64,000 bases of DNA from Candidatus Muiribacterium halophilum (GCA_023228995.1 JALOAD010000011.1:1-64000); one strand, 5' to 3'. Counted from the first letter of the stretch, positions 54,135 through 62,764 are shown. Translations and numbers: made by a program. Notes: generated from the letters alone by a model not told the origin.

Positions 54135-54162
54135 ACTTTGGCTCCTTTAATTAAAAATTCAA

Positions 54163-54522
54163 TTAAAAATCAATAAGCATCTGACCTTGTTTAACTGAAT
54201 CTCCTGATGCTACTCGAATTTTTGAAACTGTTCCTTCTACCTCTGAAATCACATTTGTATTCATTTTCATAGCTTCAATTATAATAACAATTTGATTTTC
54301 TTTTACATTATCACCAACATTTACTTTTATTTCTTTTACAACACCACCAATAGGCGATTTCACTCCATTTCCAGAAGCGTGTGATACTTGAGTTTTTTTA
54401 ATTACCGGAGTTTCAGCTCTTTTAACAGAAGAAACATTATTTGAAGATATACCATCACCATCAAGAAATTCAACTTCAACATCATACAATTTACCATTTA
54501 CTTTAATTCTCATCTTTTCCAT
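54163..54522 (-). CDS. mmdC: Biotin carrier subunit
   Basis: A 119-residue biotin-carrier protein. The C-terminal biotinyl domain has VKSPIGGVVKEIKVNVGD and IIEAMKMNTNV, where the Lys of AMKM takes biotin. The N-terminus (MRIKVNGKLYDVEVEFLDG) is the usual strand before a flexible Ser/Val/Lys linker. It overlaps the delta-subunit gene by 13 bases. Confidence 0.93.
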   Translation of the reverse strand: MEKMRIKVNGKLYDVEVEFLDGDGISSNNVSSVKRAETPVIKKTQVSHASGNGVKSPIGGVVKEIKVNVGDNVKENQIVIIIEAMKMNTNVISEVEGTVSKIRVASGDSVKQGQMLIDF

Positions 54523-54890
54523 TTTTCTAACCTTCCTTTTCCAAAATTAGAATGATTGGTCATAATGTCCATTCTTCCATATTTAGCCCAAATATTAAAA
54601 TCTTTAAAATTTGAATTAGCTATTTCTTCTGTAACTTCAGTAAATGAATTTATTCTAAACTTACAATCTTTGTAAAAACTAGCTACAACCGCTGATATTA
54701 CAGCAGCTATTTCATCACTATCATCAATATTCTCTTTTTTTAATTCAATAATATCTTCTATAATTGTTTCTTGTTCTATATCTTGAAAAAACCTTAAAAA
54801 ATAAATAAATATTGAAATAATGATAAGAATACTAAAAACAATACTCATACCAACAGTACTAACTTTCAATCCAAAATAAAAAATATCCAT
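54510..54890 (-). CDS. mmdD: Decarboxylase delta/gamma-type membrane anchor (OadG-like)
   Basis: A 126-residue anchor subunit: N-terminal helix GLKVSTVGMSIVFSILIIIS, an acidic linker, then DEIAAVISAVVASF, the short conserved helix of OadG/MmdD proteins. It holds the complex together at the membrane. Order mmdA-mmdD-mmdC-mmdB matches known methylmalonyl-CoA decarboxylase operons. Confidence 0.85.
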   Translation of the reverse strand: MDIFYFGLKVSTVGMSIVFSILIIISIFIYFLRFFQDIEQETIIEDIIELKKENIDDSDEIAAVISAVVASFYKDCKFRINSFTEVTEEIANSNFKDFNIWAKYGRMDIMTNHSNFGKGRLEKWKR

Positions 54891-54898
54891 TTTTTCTC

Positions 54899-56458
54899 CT
54901 ATAAAGGCATATTTCCGTGTTTTTTCGGAGGTCTCATTTCTCTTTTCGTAATAATACTATTAAGAGCTCTTATTATATGTTTTCTTGTATTTGCAGGTTC
55001 TATTATTTCATCAATAAAATTCCTACCTGCTGCAATATATGGATTTGCAAATTTTTCCTTATATTCTGCAACTCTATTAATATACTCTTGTTTTTTATCT
55101 GTTGCTGCTTTTATTTCTTTTCTAAATATAATATTTGCAGCTCCTTCAGCTCCCATTACAGCAATCTCTGCTGTTGGCCATGCAATAACTCTATCTGCAC
55201 CCATATCTTTTGAACACATTGCTAAATACGCTCCACCATAGGCTTTTCTTACAATAACAGTTATTTTAGGAACAATTGTTGCTGAATATGCAAAAAGCAT
55301 CTTAGCACCATGTCTTATTATTCCATTGTATTCTTGCTCAACTCCTGGCATAAATCCTGGTACATCAACAAAAGTTACAAGTGGAATATTAAAGCAATTA
55401 CAGAATCTAATAAATCTTGCAGCTTTATCAGAAGCGTTTATGTCAAGTACTCCCGCTGAGCATATTGGCTGATTAGCAACAATTCCAATACTTCTACCTT
55501 TTATTCTCGCAAAACCAATTATTATATTTGGAGCATAAAATTCTTGTATTTCAAGAAAACTACCTTTATCAATAATTTTTTTTATAATATCTCTCATATC
55601 ATAAGCAATCTTCGTATCATCAGGAAGAATTCTATTAAGACTTTCATCTTTTCCAAGAGAAGCTTCATCTGTTAAATAAACAGGTGGTTCTTCAAGATTA
55701 TTTGAAGGAAGATAAGAAAGCAATCTTTTAGCAAGATTTAGTGCATCATGATCGTTTTCTGCAACAAGATGAGCTAATCCTGATACTGTTGCATGAGTCA
55801 TTGCACCGCCAAGTTCATTGTCAGTTATAACTTCACCAGTTACAGCTTTTATAACCTCAGGACCAGTAATAAACATTTTAGCATTGTTTTTTACCATTAT
55901 TATAAAATCAGTAAGTGCTGGTGAATAAGCTGCTCCACCTGCACAAGGACCTGCAATTATTGAAATCTGAGGGACTACTCCAGAGAGCAGTGTATTTCTA
56001 AAAAAAATCTGTCCATAACCTGATAAAGCGTCAACTCCTTCTTGAATTCTAGCTCCACCACCATCATTTATACCAATAAAAGGAACTCCGCATTTCAAAG
56101 ACATATCCATTACTTCACATATTTTTTTTTCATGCATTTCACCTGACGAACCACCAGCTACTGTAAAATCTTGGGAAAAAGTATAAACTGTCCTCCCATT
56201 AATTTCACCACACCCAGTAATAACACCATCTGCAGGAAGTTCTTTGTTTTCCATACCCATAATATTAGATCGGTGTTCAGAAAACATAAATAATTCTTGA
56301 AATGATTCAGGATCAAAAAGACTATCAAGTCTTTCTCTTGCAGTTAATTTACCTGCTGCATGCTGTTTTTCTATTTTCTTTTCCCCGCCACCAAGTTTGA
56401 TCTTTTCCACTTTTTTTCTGTACAAATTGATCTTATCATTCACTGTACTGAATTCCAT
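54899..56458 (-). CDS. mmdA: Acyl-CoA carboxyltransferase alpha subunit
   Basis: A 519-residue carboxyltransferase of the PccB/MmdA family, moving CO2 from (S)-methylmalonyl-CoA to biotin. Seen: AAGKLTARERLDSLFDP, TVAGGSSGEMHEKKI, GGGARIQEGVDALSGYG, AGPCAGGAAYSPALTDF, the second oxyanion region with GFMPGVEQEYNGIIRHGAK, and KAYGGAYLAM. A GGGGGAG lies four bases before the ATG. It is first in a nearly gapless 14-kb run. A TATAAT at 56492-56487 (minus) may be its -10, but no -35 fits well. Confidence 0.93.
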   Translation of the reverse strand: MEFSTVNDKINLYRKKVEKIKLGGGEKKIEKQHAAGKLTARERLDSLFDPESFQELFMFSEHRSNIMGMENKELPADGVITGCGEINGRTVYTFSQDFTVAGGSSGEMHEKKICEVMDMSLKCGVPFIGINDGGGARIQEGVDALSGYGQIFFRNTLLSGVVPQISIIAGPCAGGAAYSPALTDFIIMVKNNAKMFITGPEVIKAVTGEVITDNELGGAMTHATVSGLAHLVAENDHDALNLAKRLLSYLPSNNLEEPPVYLTDEASLGKDESLNRILPDDTKIAYDMRDIIKKIIDKGSFLEIQEFYAPNIIIGFARIKGRSIGIVANQPICSAGVLDINASDKAARFIRFCNCFNIPLVTFVDVPGFMPGVEQEYNGIIRHGAKMLFAYSATIVPKITVIVRKAYGGAYLAMCSKDMGADRVIAWPTAEIAVMGAEGAANIIFRKEIKAATDKKQEYINRVAEYKEKFANPYIAAGRNFIDEIIEPANTRKHIIRALNSIITKREMRPPKKHGNMPL

Positions 56459-56719
56459 AAATCTCCCCCGGTAATTTTATTATTCTCATTATATATTTTT
56501 TAATTTAATACATAATGCCAAGTATGACTAAATACTACAAGGCATAGCATTTATAGTCAAGTAAAAACAAACATCTCTTAAAATAGGTTAAAGAGTTTGA
56601 GGGTTGAGGGTTAAAAGCCTGCGAATAGCGTGTTAGCTATTTAACTTGTTTTTATTATCAAAATGTCGATAAATTAATATATAGGAATATTTATTAATAT
56701 AGCAATTGTTGGAGGATAT
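56459..56719. other. Divergent intergenic region
   Basis: No gene. Besides promoter-like AT stretches there is a small hairpin AATAGC-GTGTTA-GCTATT near 56635 and a patch of degenerate octamer words (GGTTAAAG, GAGGGTTGAGGGTTAAA at 56588-56618). Those words match the opposite strand of the minisatellite after ileS. Confidence 0.5.
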
Positions 56720-56866
56720 ATGAGTGATAAAAAAATTCAAATTGAAAAGAAAAAAGGAAAAAAAAAATCTCCGCTTGATAAACTAAATTTACCTAAAAAA
56801 ATGGATGAAGAAACCCAAAAAAAACTAGTACAGGCCTTAAAAGAATGGTTAAGAGACGACGAATAA
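56720..56866 (+). CDS. 48-residue Lys-rich small protein
   Basis: A short gene with GGAGG seven bases before the ATG. It reads MSDKKIQIEKKKGKKK, then SPLDKLNLPKKMDEETQ, then KKLVQALKEWLRDDE. The basic N-terminus is followed by an amphipathic helix (KLVQALKEWLRDD). It overlaps the next gene by 22 bases in another frame and is the only gene of that trio with a good ribosome-binding site, which supports a real, translated ORF. The family is not recognised. Confidence 0.7.
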   Translation: MSDKKIQIEKKKGKKKSPLDKLNLPKKMDEETQKKLVQALKEWLRDDE

Positions 56867-57450
56867 TATTAGTTTTTTTTATAATTTTCCTGACATTTAT
56901 GTTTTCAGGATTCACAAAAGTTAAACTGAATACTTCAAAATCAGAAGTGCTTATAGTTTATCCTGAATTAGAAGGTTTCTATAATAGAGAAATGATATTT
57001 CACTATATTGAATGTATTGAAAAAGAACTTTCAAAAAAAAACATAATAAAAAGCAATTCATTTTACCTTGATTTAAGTATGGAAAAAAATAATTTAACTC
57101 CAGGACAAAATATAAACAATGAAATCATAATTGAATCTGCTAAAAACTCAAACTCTGATTTTGCAATTGTTTCGAAAATAAGTGATACAAGATTTCATAG
57201 AACTTTAAAAACAGGTATTGCTTTATTAGAACCAATTACTGCTAATACTACAATTATTGGAAATATCAAACTCGAAACTTGGTTAGTGGACATTTCAAAT
57301 AATTCATCATCAACACCTATTATTGTCGAAAAAAATATGAAGAACAGATTTGGAGGACTTTTTATTGAAAAAAGATTTCTTCAAAGAAAAATATTAAGAC
57401 ATTGTATTGGCGAAACAATATATAAAATGGAAAAAAAGGAGTTGATATAA
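56845..57450 (+). CDS. Secreted protein, unknown
   Basis: A 201-residue exported protein: N-terminus VKRRRIILVFFIIFLTFMFSGF is a signal peptide (without lipobox Cys), then an alpha/beta domain (SEVLIVYPELEGFYNREM, SDFAIVSKISDTRFHRT, GNIKLETWLVDISNN). The layout of strand-helix-strand with a final LRHCIGETIYKM resembles envelope accessory proteins such as LpoB/CsgG-type folds, but I cannot confirm it. It starts inside the 48-residue gene; its stop abuts the next ATG. Confidence 0.6.
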   Translation: MVKRRRIILVFFIIFLTFMFSGFTKVKLNTSKSEVLIVYPELEGFYNREMIFHYIECIEKELSKKNIIKSNSFYLDLSMEKNNLTPGQNINNEIIIESAKNSNSDFAIVSKISDTRFHRTLKTGIALLEPITANTTIIGNIKLETWLVDISNNSSSTPIIVEKNMKNRFGGLFIEKRFLQRKILRHCIGETIYKMEKKELI

Positions 57451-58602
57451 ATGAATTATTTTAGAGTAATCTCAGCGATTCTTTTAATAATTCTTCTGGA
57501 AACTATTCTTTTCGGATGTAATAATTCTAGTGAATTAAATGGTGAATCTCTAAAAACTCAAAACCACATAAACAAAACAGTATCTTCTAATATTAAATTT
57601 TCTATTATATCAACAATTTATGACTCAGAAACATTTACTAAAATAAGCGGTGCTTCTATAAAAATAAACGACTCAATAACAATATATGCTGATTCAAAAG
57701 GAATGTTTCAGATTAAAGATTTTAATATTCAAGAAAATACTCAATTGAAACTTGAAATATCATCACCATATTATAACACGCAAACTTTTTTCATTAACCC
57801 TGAAAATAATATTGAAATTCATTCTGAATTTTTAATTTCACCTGAAAAAACTGATTTAATTGGAAAAATCACATTAAATTTAATTGCTGTTGAATGTCAA
57901 ATTAATATAGATAATCAAACAGTTAATACAAGAAAGGACGGCTCTTTCAAATTGAAAGATATAAATTGTGGTGAAAAATTAATCACAATTTCAAGAAATA
58001 ATAGAATTTATGTTGAAAAAAACTTTTTAATAACCAAAAATACTGATTTTCTTGAACTTGAACTTTCATCTCTAACATATCAGAATGATTTTACTGTAAA
58101 AAACATAGTAACTGATGAACAGGATAATCCGCTATCACAAATCATAGTATATTCAGAAGATAGTAAATGGGTTACAGATAAAAATGGTATTTTTTCATTT
58201 CAGGTCATTGATGATAATTTAAAAAATAAAAAGATAACATTAGTTGATCCAACAAAAAAATATCTTGATAAGATTGAAAACATTACATTTTCAGTAAATA
58301 ATAACATTAACATCATTAAATTAAAAAAAATAATTTCAGAAAAAGATAATTCAAAAATTTCAGGTATGGTTTTTTCAAATTCGAAAAAAATACATAATTC
58401 ACTCGAAATAGAATTTAAAAACACTAATATTGTAAAAAAAACAAATACACACGATGATGGATGGTTTGACATTGACCTTGAAGAAGGTGAATATACTCTG
58501 ACTATAAAAGATCCATTAGATATTTTTAAAACTCACACTCAAAAATTAAATGTGAATGAAGATTCAGAGTATATAAGCGTAAAATTATATACAAAAAAAT
58601 AG
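57451..58602 (+). CDS. Lipoprotein with carboxypeptidase-regulatory-like domains
   Basis: A 383-residue lipoprotein: signal with lipobox ETILFGC (Cys about 23), then repeated beta-sandwich units: SIISTIYDSETFTKISGASI with YADSKGMFQIKDF, GKITLNLIAVECQIN with TRKDGSFKLKDI, KNIVTDEQDNPLSQIIV with TDKNGIFSFQV, and a last one with HDDGWFDIDLEEGEYTL. These D-x-G-x-F motifs mark carboxypeptidase-regulatory-like/CnaB-type folds, used as surface stalks or ligand binders. It directly follows the secreted-protein gene. Confidence 0.75.
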   Translation: MNYFRVISAILLIILLETILFGCNNSSELNGESLKTQNHINKTVSSNIKFSIISTIYDSETFTKISGASIKINDSITIYADSKGMFQIKDFNIQENTQLKLEISSPYYNTQTFFINPENNIEIHSEFLISPEKTDLIGKITLNLIAVECQINIDNQTVNTRKDGSFKLKDINCGEKLITISRNNRIYVEKNFLITKNTDFLELELSSLTYQNDFTVKNIVTDEQDNPLSQIIVYSEDSKWVTDKNGIFSFQVIDDNLKNKKITLVDPTKKYLDKIENITFSVNNNINIIKLKKIISEKDNSKISGMVFSNSKKIHNSLEIEFKNTNIVKKTNTHDDGWFDIDLEEGEYTLTIKDPLDIFKTHTQKLNVNEDSEYISVKLYTKK

Positions 58603-58683
58603 TTTGAAAACAATAAAATATTTAGTTAGTTTATAGATTTCATAAGATTTTAAACCTTTAACTACTTCACACGCTTTTATTTT

Positions 58684-60510
58684 TTACTCAATATCTATTT
58701 TATATTCTATTCCATTATTTCTTCTATCATTGTTTCCAACAATAACAACTATTTCTTTGTATTTTCTACCAAATCTTTTTACAGGTATTTCCCATTCATT
58801 TTTGTTTTCAATATCAATTCTTCTCATACCCTTTTCTGTCTTAAAAAGCAATGTAACTGGATAAGCATATTCACTTGAAAATGATATTTTTACATTTTTA
58901 TTATAGTTTAAATTTTTTGGAGTAACTTTTATATAATTTGCCCCAAAAACTTTAGGAGCTTCATATTCTTCAACTTTTCTTGATACTTTATCAACTGTAT
59001 TTGATAAAAATGTTAGTTCTTTTTCCCATTTTTCACTTTCATTAACACCTTTTTTTGTATATCTCATAATGTTAAATCTTTTGATAAGTTCAAAATAATC
59101 ATCTCCAAACACAGATAAATTAGCTTCAATTGAAGAATAACCATTTTTTTCAACATCTTCCCACAAAGCTCTTAAAATATGTTTATCATTAATAAAACCT
59201 TTTTTGTCCTGAGAAGGAAATAATTTAGCATCTGTAAGAAATTTATAATACATAACTGCAATATAAGAATTTTGCGGACTAAGCATAAATATAGGTGATT
59301 GTGGTTGATCAAAATAAACATTTCTTGCACCATTTATATAACTTAGATAATCATCAACTTCGGTCCATACAGCATCTTCCATCCAAACTGCCGTACCTTC
59401 AGCCATCCATCTTGAATACTGGAAATTCTGATTAGAAAACAATCCATACATCGCCTGAACTGAATGAAATAACTCATGAGCACAAGTGACTTTAGCTGCA
59501 TCTTCACCTTTAGTTGCAAAAAAATCCTCAACATAATCATTATCTATTTGAATATAACATTTTTGCATGTTTTCATCTTCCATATCAGGCACAGTAACAC
59601 CATAATCTCTCATATCTGTTATAAGAACTTCCATAGAAGGAGCATTTGCTGGAGATTTAAACCCAAGTTCTTCTATCTGATATTTAAGTGATTTTTCAAG
59701 ATAATTTGCAATATTATCAACATAATCAGGAATATTATTGTTATTATCATCTTTATTAGCATTAGCAACAGCATTTTTACCTGTTTTTTGATATTTAATT
59801 ACAAAATTAGGTGTTTTTAAAGTATAAACTTCTATAGTATCAATACTTTGAGCTAATTCTTCATTGGTTGTACCTTTAAAAAAAGCAAGTTGTGATATTT
59901 TAGTTAATCTATTTATGGAGTTTTGAGAAACTCTTCCTTTATTTTTTTCTAAAGCTATGTATTGCATTATATCTGTTGCATAACCTTTATAATTTTTAAA
60001 TCTTCTATCATAATCTGCCGGATTTATACTATGTTCATAAATACTTTTTACAAGCATTACAAATTTATCATCTTCTAAATTTGCTGATTTTGCAAAAGAA
60101 AGATTATTATAATTTTCAAGTTTTGATAATATATCGCTTACTTTTATAAAAAGTGATTTTTCACTTGAATCTTCTCCATTGACGATAATACTGTTCCCAA
60201 TGCTTTCTTTTATTTTTTTCATTACAGGAAGAAAAGCTGTCATTTCTGAATCGTCTTTTTTTGACAATTCATCAAGAATACTGTGTAATCTTGTTCTATC
60301 TTGTAGTAAAATAGAAATCTCATCCTCAACTTTTTTTTCAAATCTCTGTGAAGATTCTATGTATTCTGGATTATTTCCCATTATATTAAGATTTTCTTGC
60401 ATTTTTGCATATTCAACAAATAAGTCTATAAGTTCAGAATTTTGATATGTACTGGAAAAAGATACAAGTATAAAAACAAACATTATGTTTATAAATAAGA
60501 ATTTTTTCAT
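58684..60510 (-). CDS. Secreted HExxH metalloprotease-like protein
   Basis: A 608-residue exported protein. Signal MKKFLFINIMFVFILVSFSS; helical N-region to about 250; a calcium-loop-like DDNNNNIPDYVDNIANYL near 295; zinc motif CAHELFHSVQAMYG with a downstream RWMAEGTAVWMED Glu, as in gluzincins; then a C-terminal beta domain (VKISFSSEYAYPVTLLFK). It resembles the MXAN_6640-type putative metalloproteases. Start at 60510 is set by GGAGG four bases upstream and the signal peptide; the longer frame upstream is not coding. Confidence 0.82.
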   Translation of the reverse strand: MKKFLFINIMFVFILVSFSSTYQNSELIDLFVEYAKMQENLNIMGNNPEYIESSQRFEKKVEDEISILLQDRTRLHSILDELSKKDDSEMTAFLPVMKKIKESIGNSIIVNGEDSSEKSLFIKVSDILSKLENYNNLSFAKSANLEDDKFVMLVKSIYEHSINPADYDRRFKNYKGYATDIMQYIALEKNKGRVSQNSINRLTKISQLAFFKGTTNEELAQSIDTIEVYTLKTPNFVIKYQKTGKNAVANANKDDNNNNIPDYVDNIANYLEKSLKYQIEELGFKSPANAPSMEVLITDMRDYGVTVPDMEDENMQKCYIQIDNDYVEDFFATKGEDAAKVTCAHELFHSVQAMYGLFSNQNFQYSRWMAEGTAVWMEDAVWTEVDDYLSYINGARNVYFDQPQSPIFMLSPQNSYIAVMYYKFLTDAKLFPSQDKKGFINDKHILRALWEDVEKNGYSSIEANLSVFGDDYFELIKRFNIMRYTKKGVNESEKWEKELTFLSNTVDKVSRKVEEYEAPKVFGANYIKVTPKNLNYNKNVKISFSSEYAYPVTLLFKTEKGMRRIDIENKNEWEIPVKRFGRKYKEIVVIVGNNDRRNNGIEYKIDIE

Positions 60511-60717
60511 AAATCCTCCACGAAAAATCTTGCTATATAATAAGTTTAAGAGAAAAAAGCAAATTAAACAAGCTAAATTTTTCTTTTGTAATTTTATCAA
60601 AGAAATATTAAATAATCGGACCACATGAAATTTTAAATCATATAATTTTTTTTATTACACTAACGCAAAAAAATAATCATTCGGTATTTTCGAGCCTGTT
60701 GAAAAAGTTATGTTTTC

Positions 60718-60757
60718 TTTTTTTTGAATTAGATTTTACATATAGATTCAAAAAATT
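60718..60757 (-). repeat. 40-base dispersed repeat, copy B
   Basis: Reverse complement is identical to 34365-34404 over 40 bases. Here the CCCGG element lies about 375 bases away instead of adjacent. Confidence 0.85.
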
Positions 60758-61131
60758 GATATCGAGCGTAATTATGGAAGCTGTCTTAAGATTTTCAATA
60801 AGTATACAAATAAGAAATTCAAAGTTAAAAAGAATAAAATTATAAATAACTAACATACATTAGAAAATCTTAAGGAAATTACATGGAGGTAATTTAAAGC
60901 TGAACATGTAAGGAGAAAATTTATACTATGTAAATTTTCAACTGGTACCAAGATATCAATTGTTTTGAATAGTATAATTATTTAAAATATTGAAGCTGTG
61001 ACAGGTGAAGCGTGACATGTCATTTTATGACATTAGTGACAAAAAACAAAGTTACTATGTCACTGAAGAGTCGCAGACTCTTGTTACAAGCAACTTATTG
61101 TTAAATAAGTTGCAGTCACATTTACTTAAGC

Positions 61132-61180
61132 TGTCATCCCGGTACTATTCTGATCCGGGATCTGTTTTTGATTTTTTTAT
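61132..61180 (-). repeat. CCCGG palindromic element, copy 5
   Basis: On the minus strand: AAAAAATCAAAAACAGA, then TCCCGG-ATCAGAATAGTA-CCGGGA and TGACA. Stem intact. It lies beyond the 3' end of the RNase G gene. Confidence 0.85.
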
Positions 61181-61203
61181 ATTATCAACTTTCTTGTTAA
61201 ATA

Positions 61204-61229
61204 AACAGTTTAGCTTATGATAAACTGTT
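61204..61229 (-). terminator. Hairpin at the extended RNase G 3' end
   Basis: AACAGTTTA and TAAACTGTT pair perfectly (nine pairs, loop of eight). The hairpin overlaps the TAA at 61212-61210 that ends the 62-codon extension. The minus-strand 3' side continues TATTTAAC, a weak U-tract. Confidence 0.5.
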
Positions 61230-61401
61230 CTACATGAAAATCTTTTTCTGTTCTAATATATATTTTCTTTCGAGTTTCATATTCCATTCTCGACAGATTT
61301 ACCTCATCCTCACCAATAAGATAAAAACCAACTTCTGGATGAACTGAAACAAGCACATTATCTTTTAATGTTTTTCTCGAAAATCTTCTTATATCTCGTC
61401 A
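61210..61401 (-). other. In-frame continuation of rng after a UGA codon
   Basis: After the TGA at 61401-61399 the same frame stays open for 62 codons to a TAA (61212-61210). It reads RDIRRFSRKTLKDNVLV, then SVHPEVGFYLIGEDEVN, then LSRMEYETRKKIYIRTEKDF and HVEQFIIS. This is exactly the expected C-terminal end of bacterial RNase G proteins, so TGA most likely replaced a sense codon such as TTA. Truncation by mutation, sequencing error and readthrough remain possible. Confidence 0.8.
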
Positions 61402-62721
61402 TACTTTAGAGGAAATTTCCTGTGGAGATAAAACATATCCTTTACCTTTACAATAAGGACATGGCTGAGTTATTTGACCTAAAAGGCTTTTTCTAACTCT
61501 TTTTCTTGTCATTTCAACAAGTCCAAGCTCGCTTATATCAGATATTGTAATTGGCATCTTATCTTTAACACATTCTTCTTTAAGAACTTCAACAAGTTTA
61601 TTCTGATTTTCTATAATTTTCATATCTATAAAATCAATTATTATTATACCACCAATATCTCTTAATCTTAATTGTCTAGCAATTTCCACCGCAGCTTCTA
61701 AATTGGTTCTAAAAACTGTCTCTTCAAGTTTTTGACTGTTTCCTACATAACTGCCTGTATTAACATCAATAGCTGTTAAAGCTTCTGTTTTCTCAATTAT
61801 TATATAACCACCGCATTTTAGCTGAACTGTTCTGTTAAGAAGTTTTTCAATACTTTTTTCAATACTATTTTTTTCAAATAAAGGTTTTGAACCTGAATAA
61901 TATTTGATTTTACTTATTAATTCTTCTGGTAAAAAATCAAAAAAATCTATTATTTTTTGATAATCTTGATACGAATCAATAAGAAATTCATCAATATCAT
62001 TTAAAAAAATATCTCTAACTAGTTTTAAAACCATTTCAAGATCTGAATATATAAGACACGGAGCATTGATATTCTGTGCTCTTCTTTCAATTTTTTTCCA
62101 TAAATTATTAAGAAATCTTATATCTTCTTCAATTTTTTCTTTTTCCTTAAATCCTGAAACTGTTCGAAGTATTACTCCCATACTATCTGGACAAAGTTCT
62201 TTACCTATTTCTTTTAATCTACTTCTTTCCTCTTCATCTGTTATTTTTCTTGATACACCTACATGATTTTGATTAGGCATAAGAACAGTATATCTACCAG
62301 CAATTGTAAGATGAGCTGTTCCTCTTGCACCTTTTGTTCCAATAGGTTCTTTTGTAATTTGAACAATTATATCTTCATCAACACTTAATAACTCTTCAAT
62401 AAAAACTCCGAAATCTTCCAGAGGTTTTTCTGATTCAACTTTACTTAATTCTATATCACATTCTTCAAAAATCTCTTCATCTTCTATAAACTCTGGTATA
62501 TAAACATCTTCTACATGCATAAAAACATCTTTTTCAATTCCTACATCTATAAACGCAGACTGCATACCAGGTAATATATTTCTAACTTTACCTTTATATA
62601 TATTTCCAACTATTCTTTCGCAATCATCTTTTTCTTCATAATATTCACAAAGTCTGCCATCTTCAAGAATTGCAATTCTAATTATATCTATATCTACATT
62701 AACAAATATCTGTTTTTTCAA
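61399..62721 (-). CDS. rng: Ribonuclease G/E
   Basis: 5'-sensing endoribonuclease for mRNA decay and rRNA/tRNA maturation. 440 residues to the UGA: S1 domain (about 38-120; NIYKGKVRNILPGMQSAF, IDVGIEKDVFMHVEDV), 5' sensor with GTKGARGTAHLTIAGRY, the DNase I-like catalytic part with metal Asp in TAIDVNTGSYVG and IIIIDFIDM, and the zinc-link CPYCKGKG. The reading then meets an in-frame TGA, with 62 more matching codons beyond it. The catalytic core is complete, so a truncated enzyme could still work. It follows the radical-SAM pair, as in many anaerobes. Confidence 0.93.
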   Translation of the reverse strand: MKKQIFVNVDIDIIRIAILEDGRLCEYYEEKDDCERIVGNIYKGKVRNILPGMQSAFIDVGIEKDVFMHVEDVYIPEFIEDEEIFEECDIELSKVESEKPLEDFGVFIEELLSVDEDIIVQITKEPIGTKGARGTAHLTIAGRYTVLMPNQNHVGVSRKITDEEERSRLKEIGKELCPDSMGVILRTVSGFKEKEKIEEDIRFLNNLWKKIERRAQNINAPCLIYSDLEMVLKLVRDIFLNDIDEFLIDSYQDYQKIIDFFDFLPEELISKIKYYSGSKPLFEKNSIEKSIEKLLNRTVQLKCGGYIIIEKTEALTAIDVNTGSYVGNSQKLEETVFRTNLEAAVEIARQLRLRDIGGIIIIDFIDMKIIENQNKLVEVLKEECVKDKMPITISDISELGLVEMTRKRVRKSLLGQITQPCPYCKGKGYVLSPQEISSKV

Positions 62722-62764
62722 ATTAATATCCTCACTTGATTACTCTAATCAAATACTATAACTA

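Larger units (their letters stand above)
60511..61209. other. Repeat- and hairpin-rich intergenic region
   Basis: No gene of any confidence. It holds the 40-base repeat (60718-60757), a small hairpin AAATTAC-ATGGAG-GTAATTT (60876-60895), three hairpins at 61035-61112 (AGTGACA...TGTCACT, AAGAGTC-GCA-GACTCTT, CAACTTATT-GTTA-AATAAGTTG) and a CCCGG element in reverse orientation. A 71-codon frame at 61005 runs through these structures and is not credible. Confidence 0.65.

Noticed and set aside
58684-60624. Longer start for the metalloprotease at 60624
   Set aside because: The extra 38 codons are low-complexity and end before GGAGG and the signal-peptide Met at 60510.
61005-61220. 71-codon frame in the gap before rng
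   Set aside because: It is made of three hairpins and a CCCGG repeat, with no ribosome-binding site.
61399-61401. UGA in rng as selenocysteine or as a genome-wide sense codon
   Set aside because: The position follows SSKV where family members, as I recall, have Leu or a similar residue, no convincing SECIS hairpin follows, and several genes in this window end in UGA.
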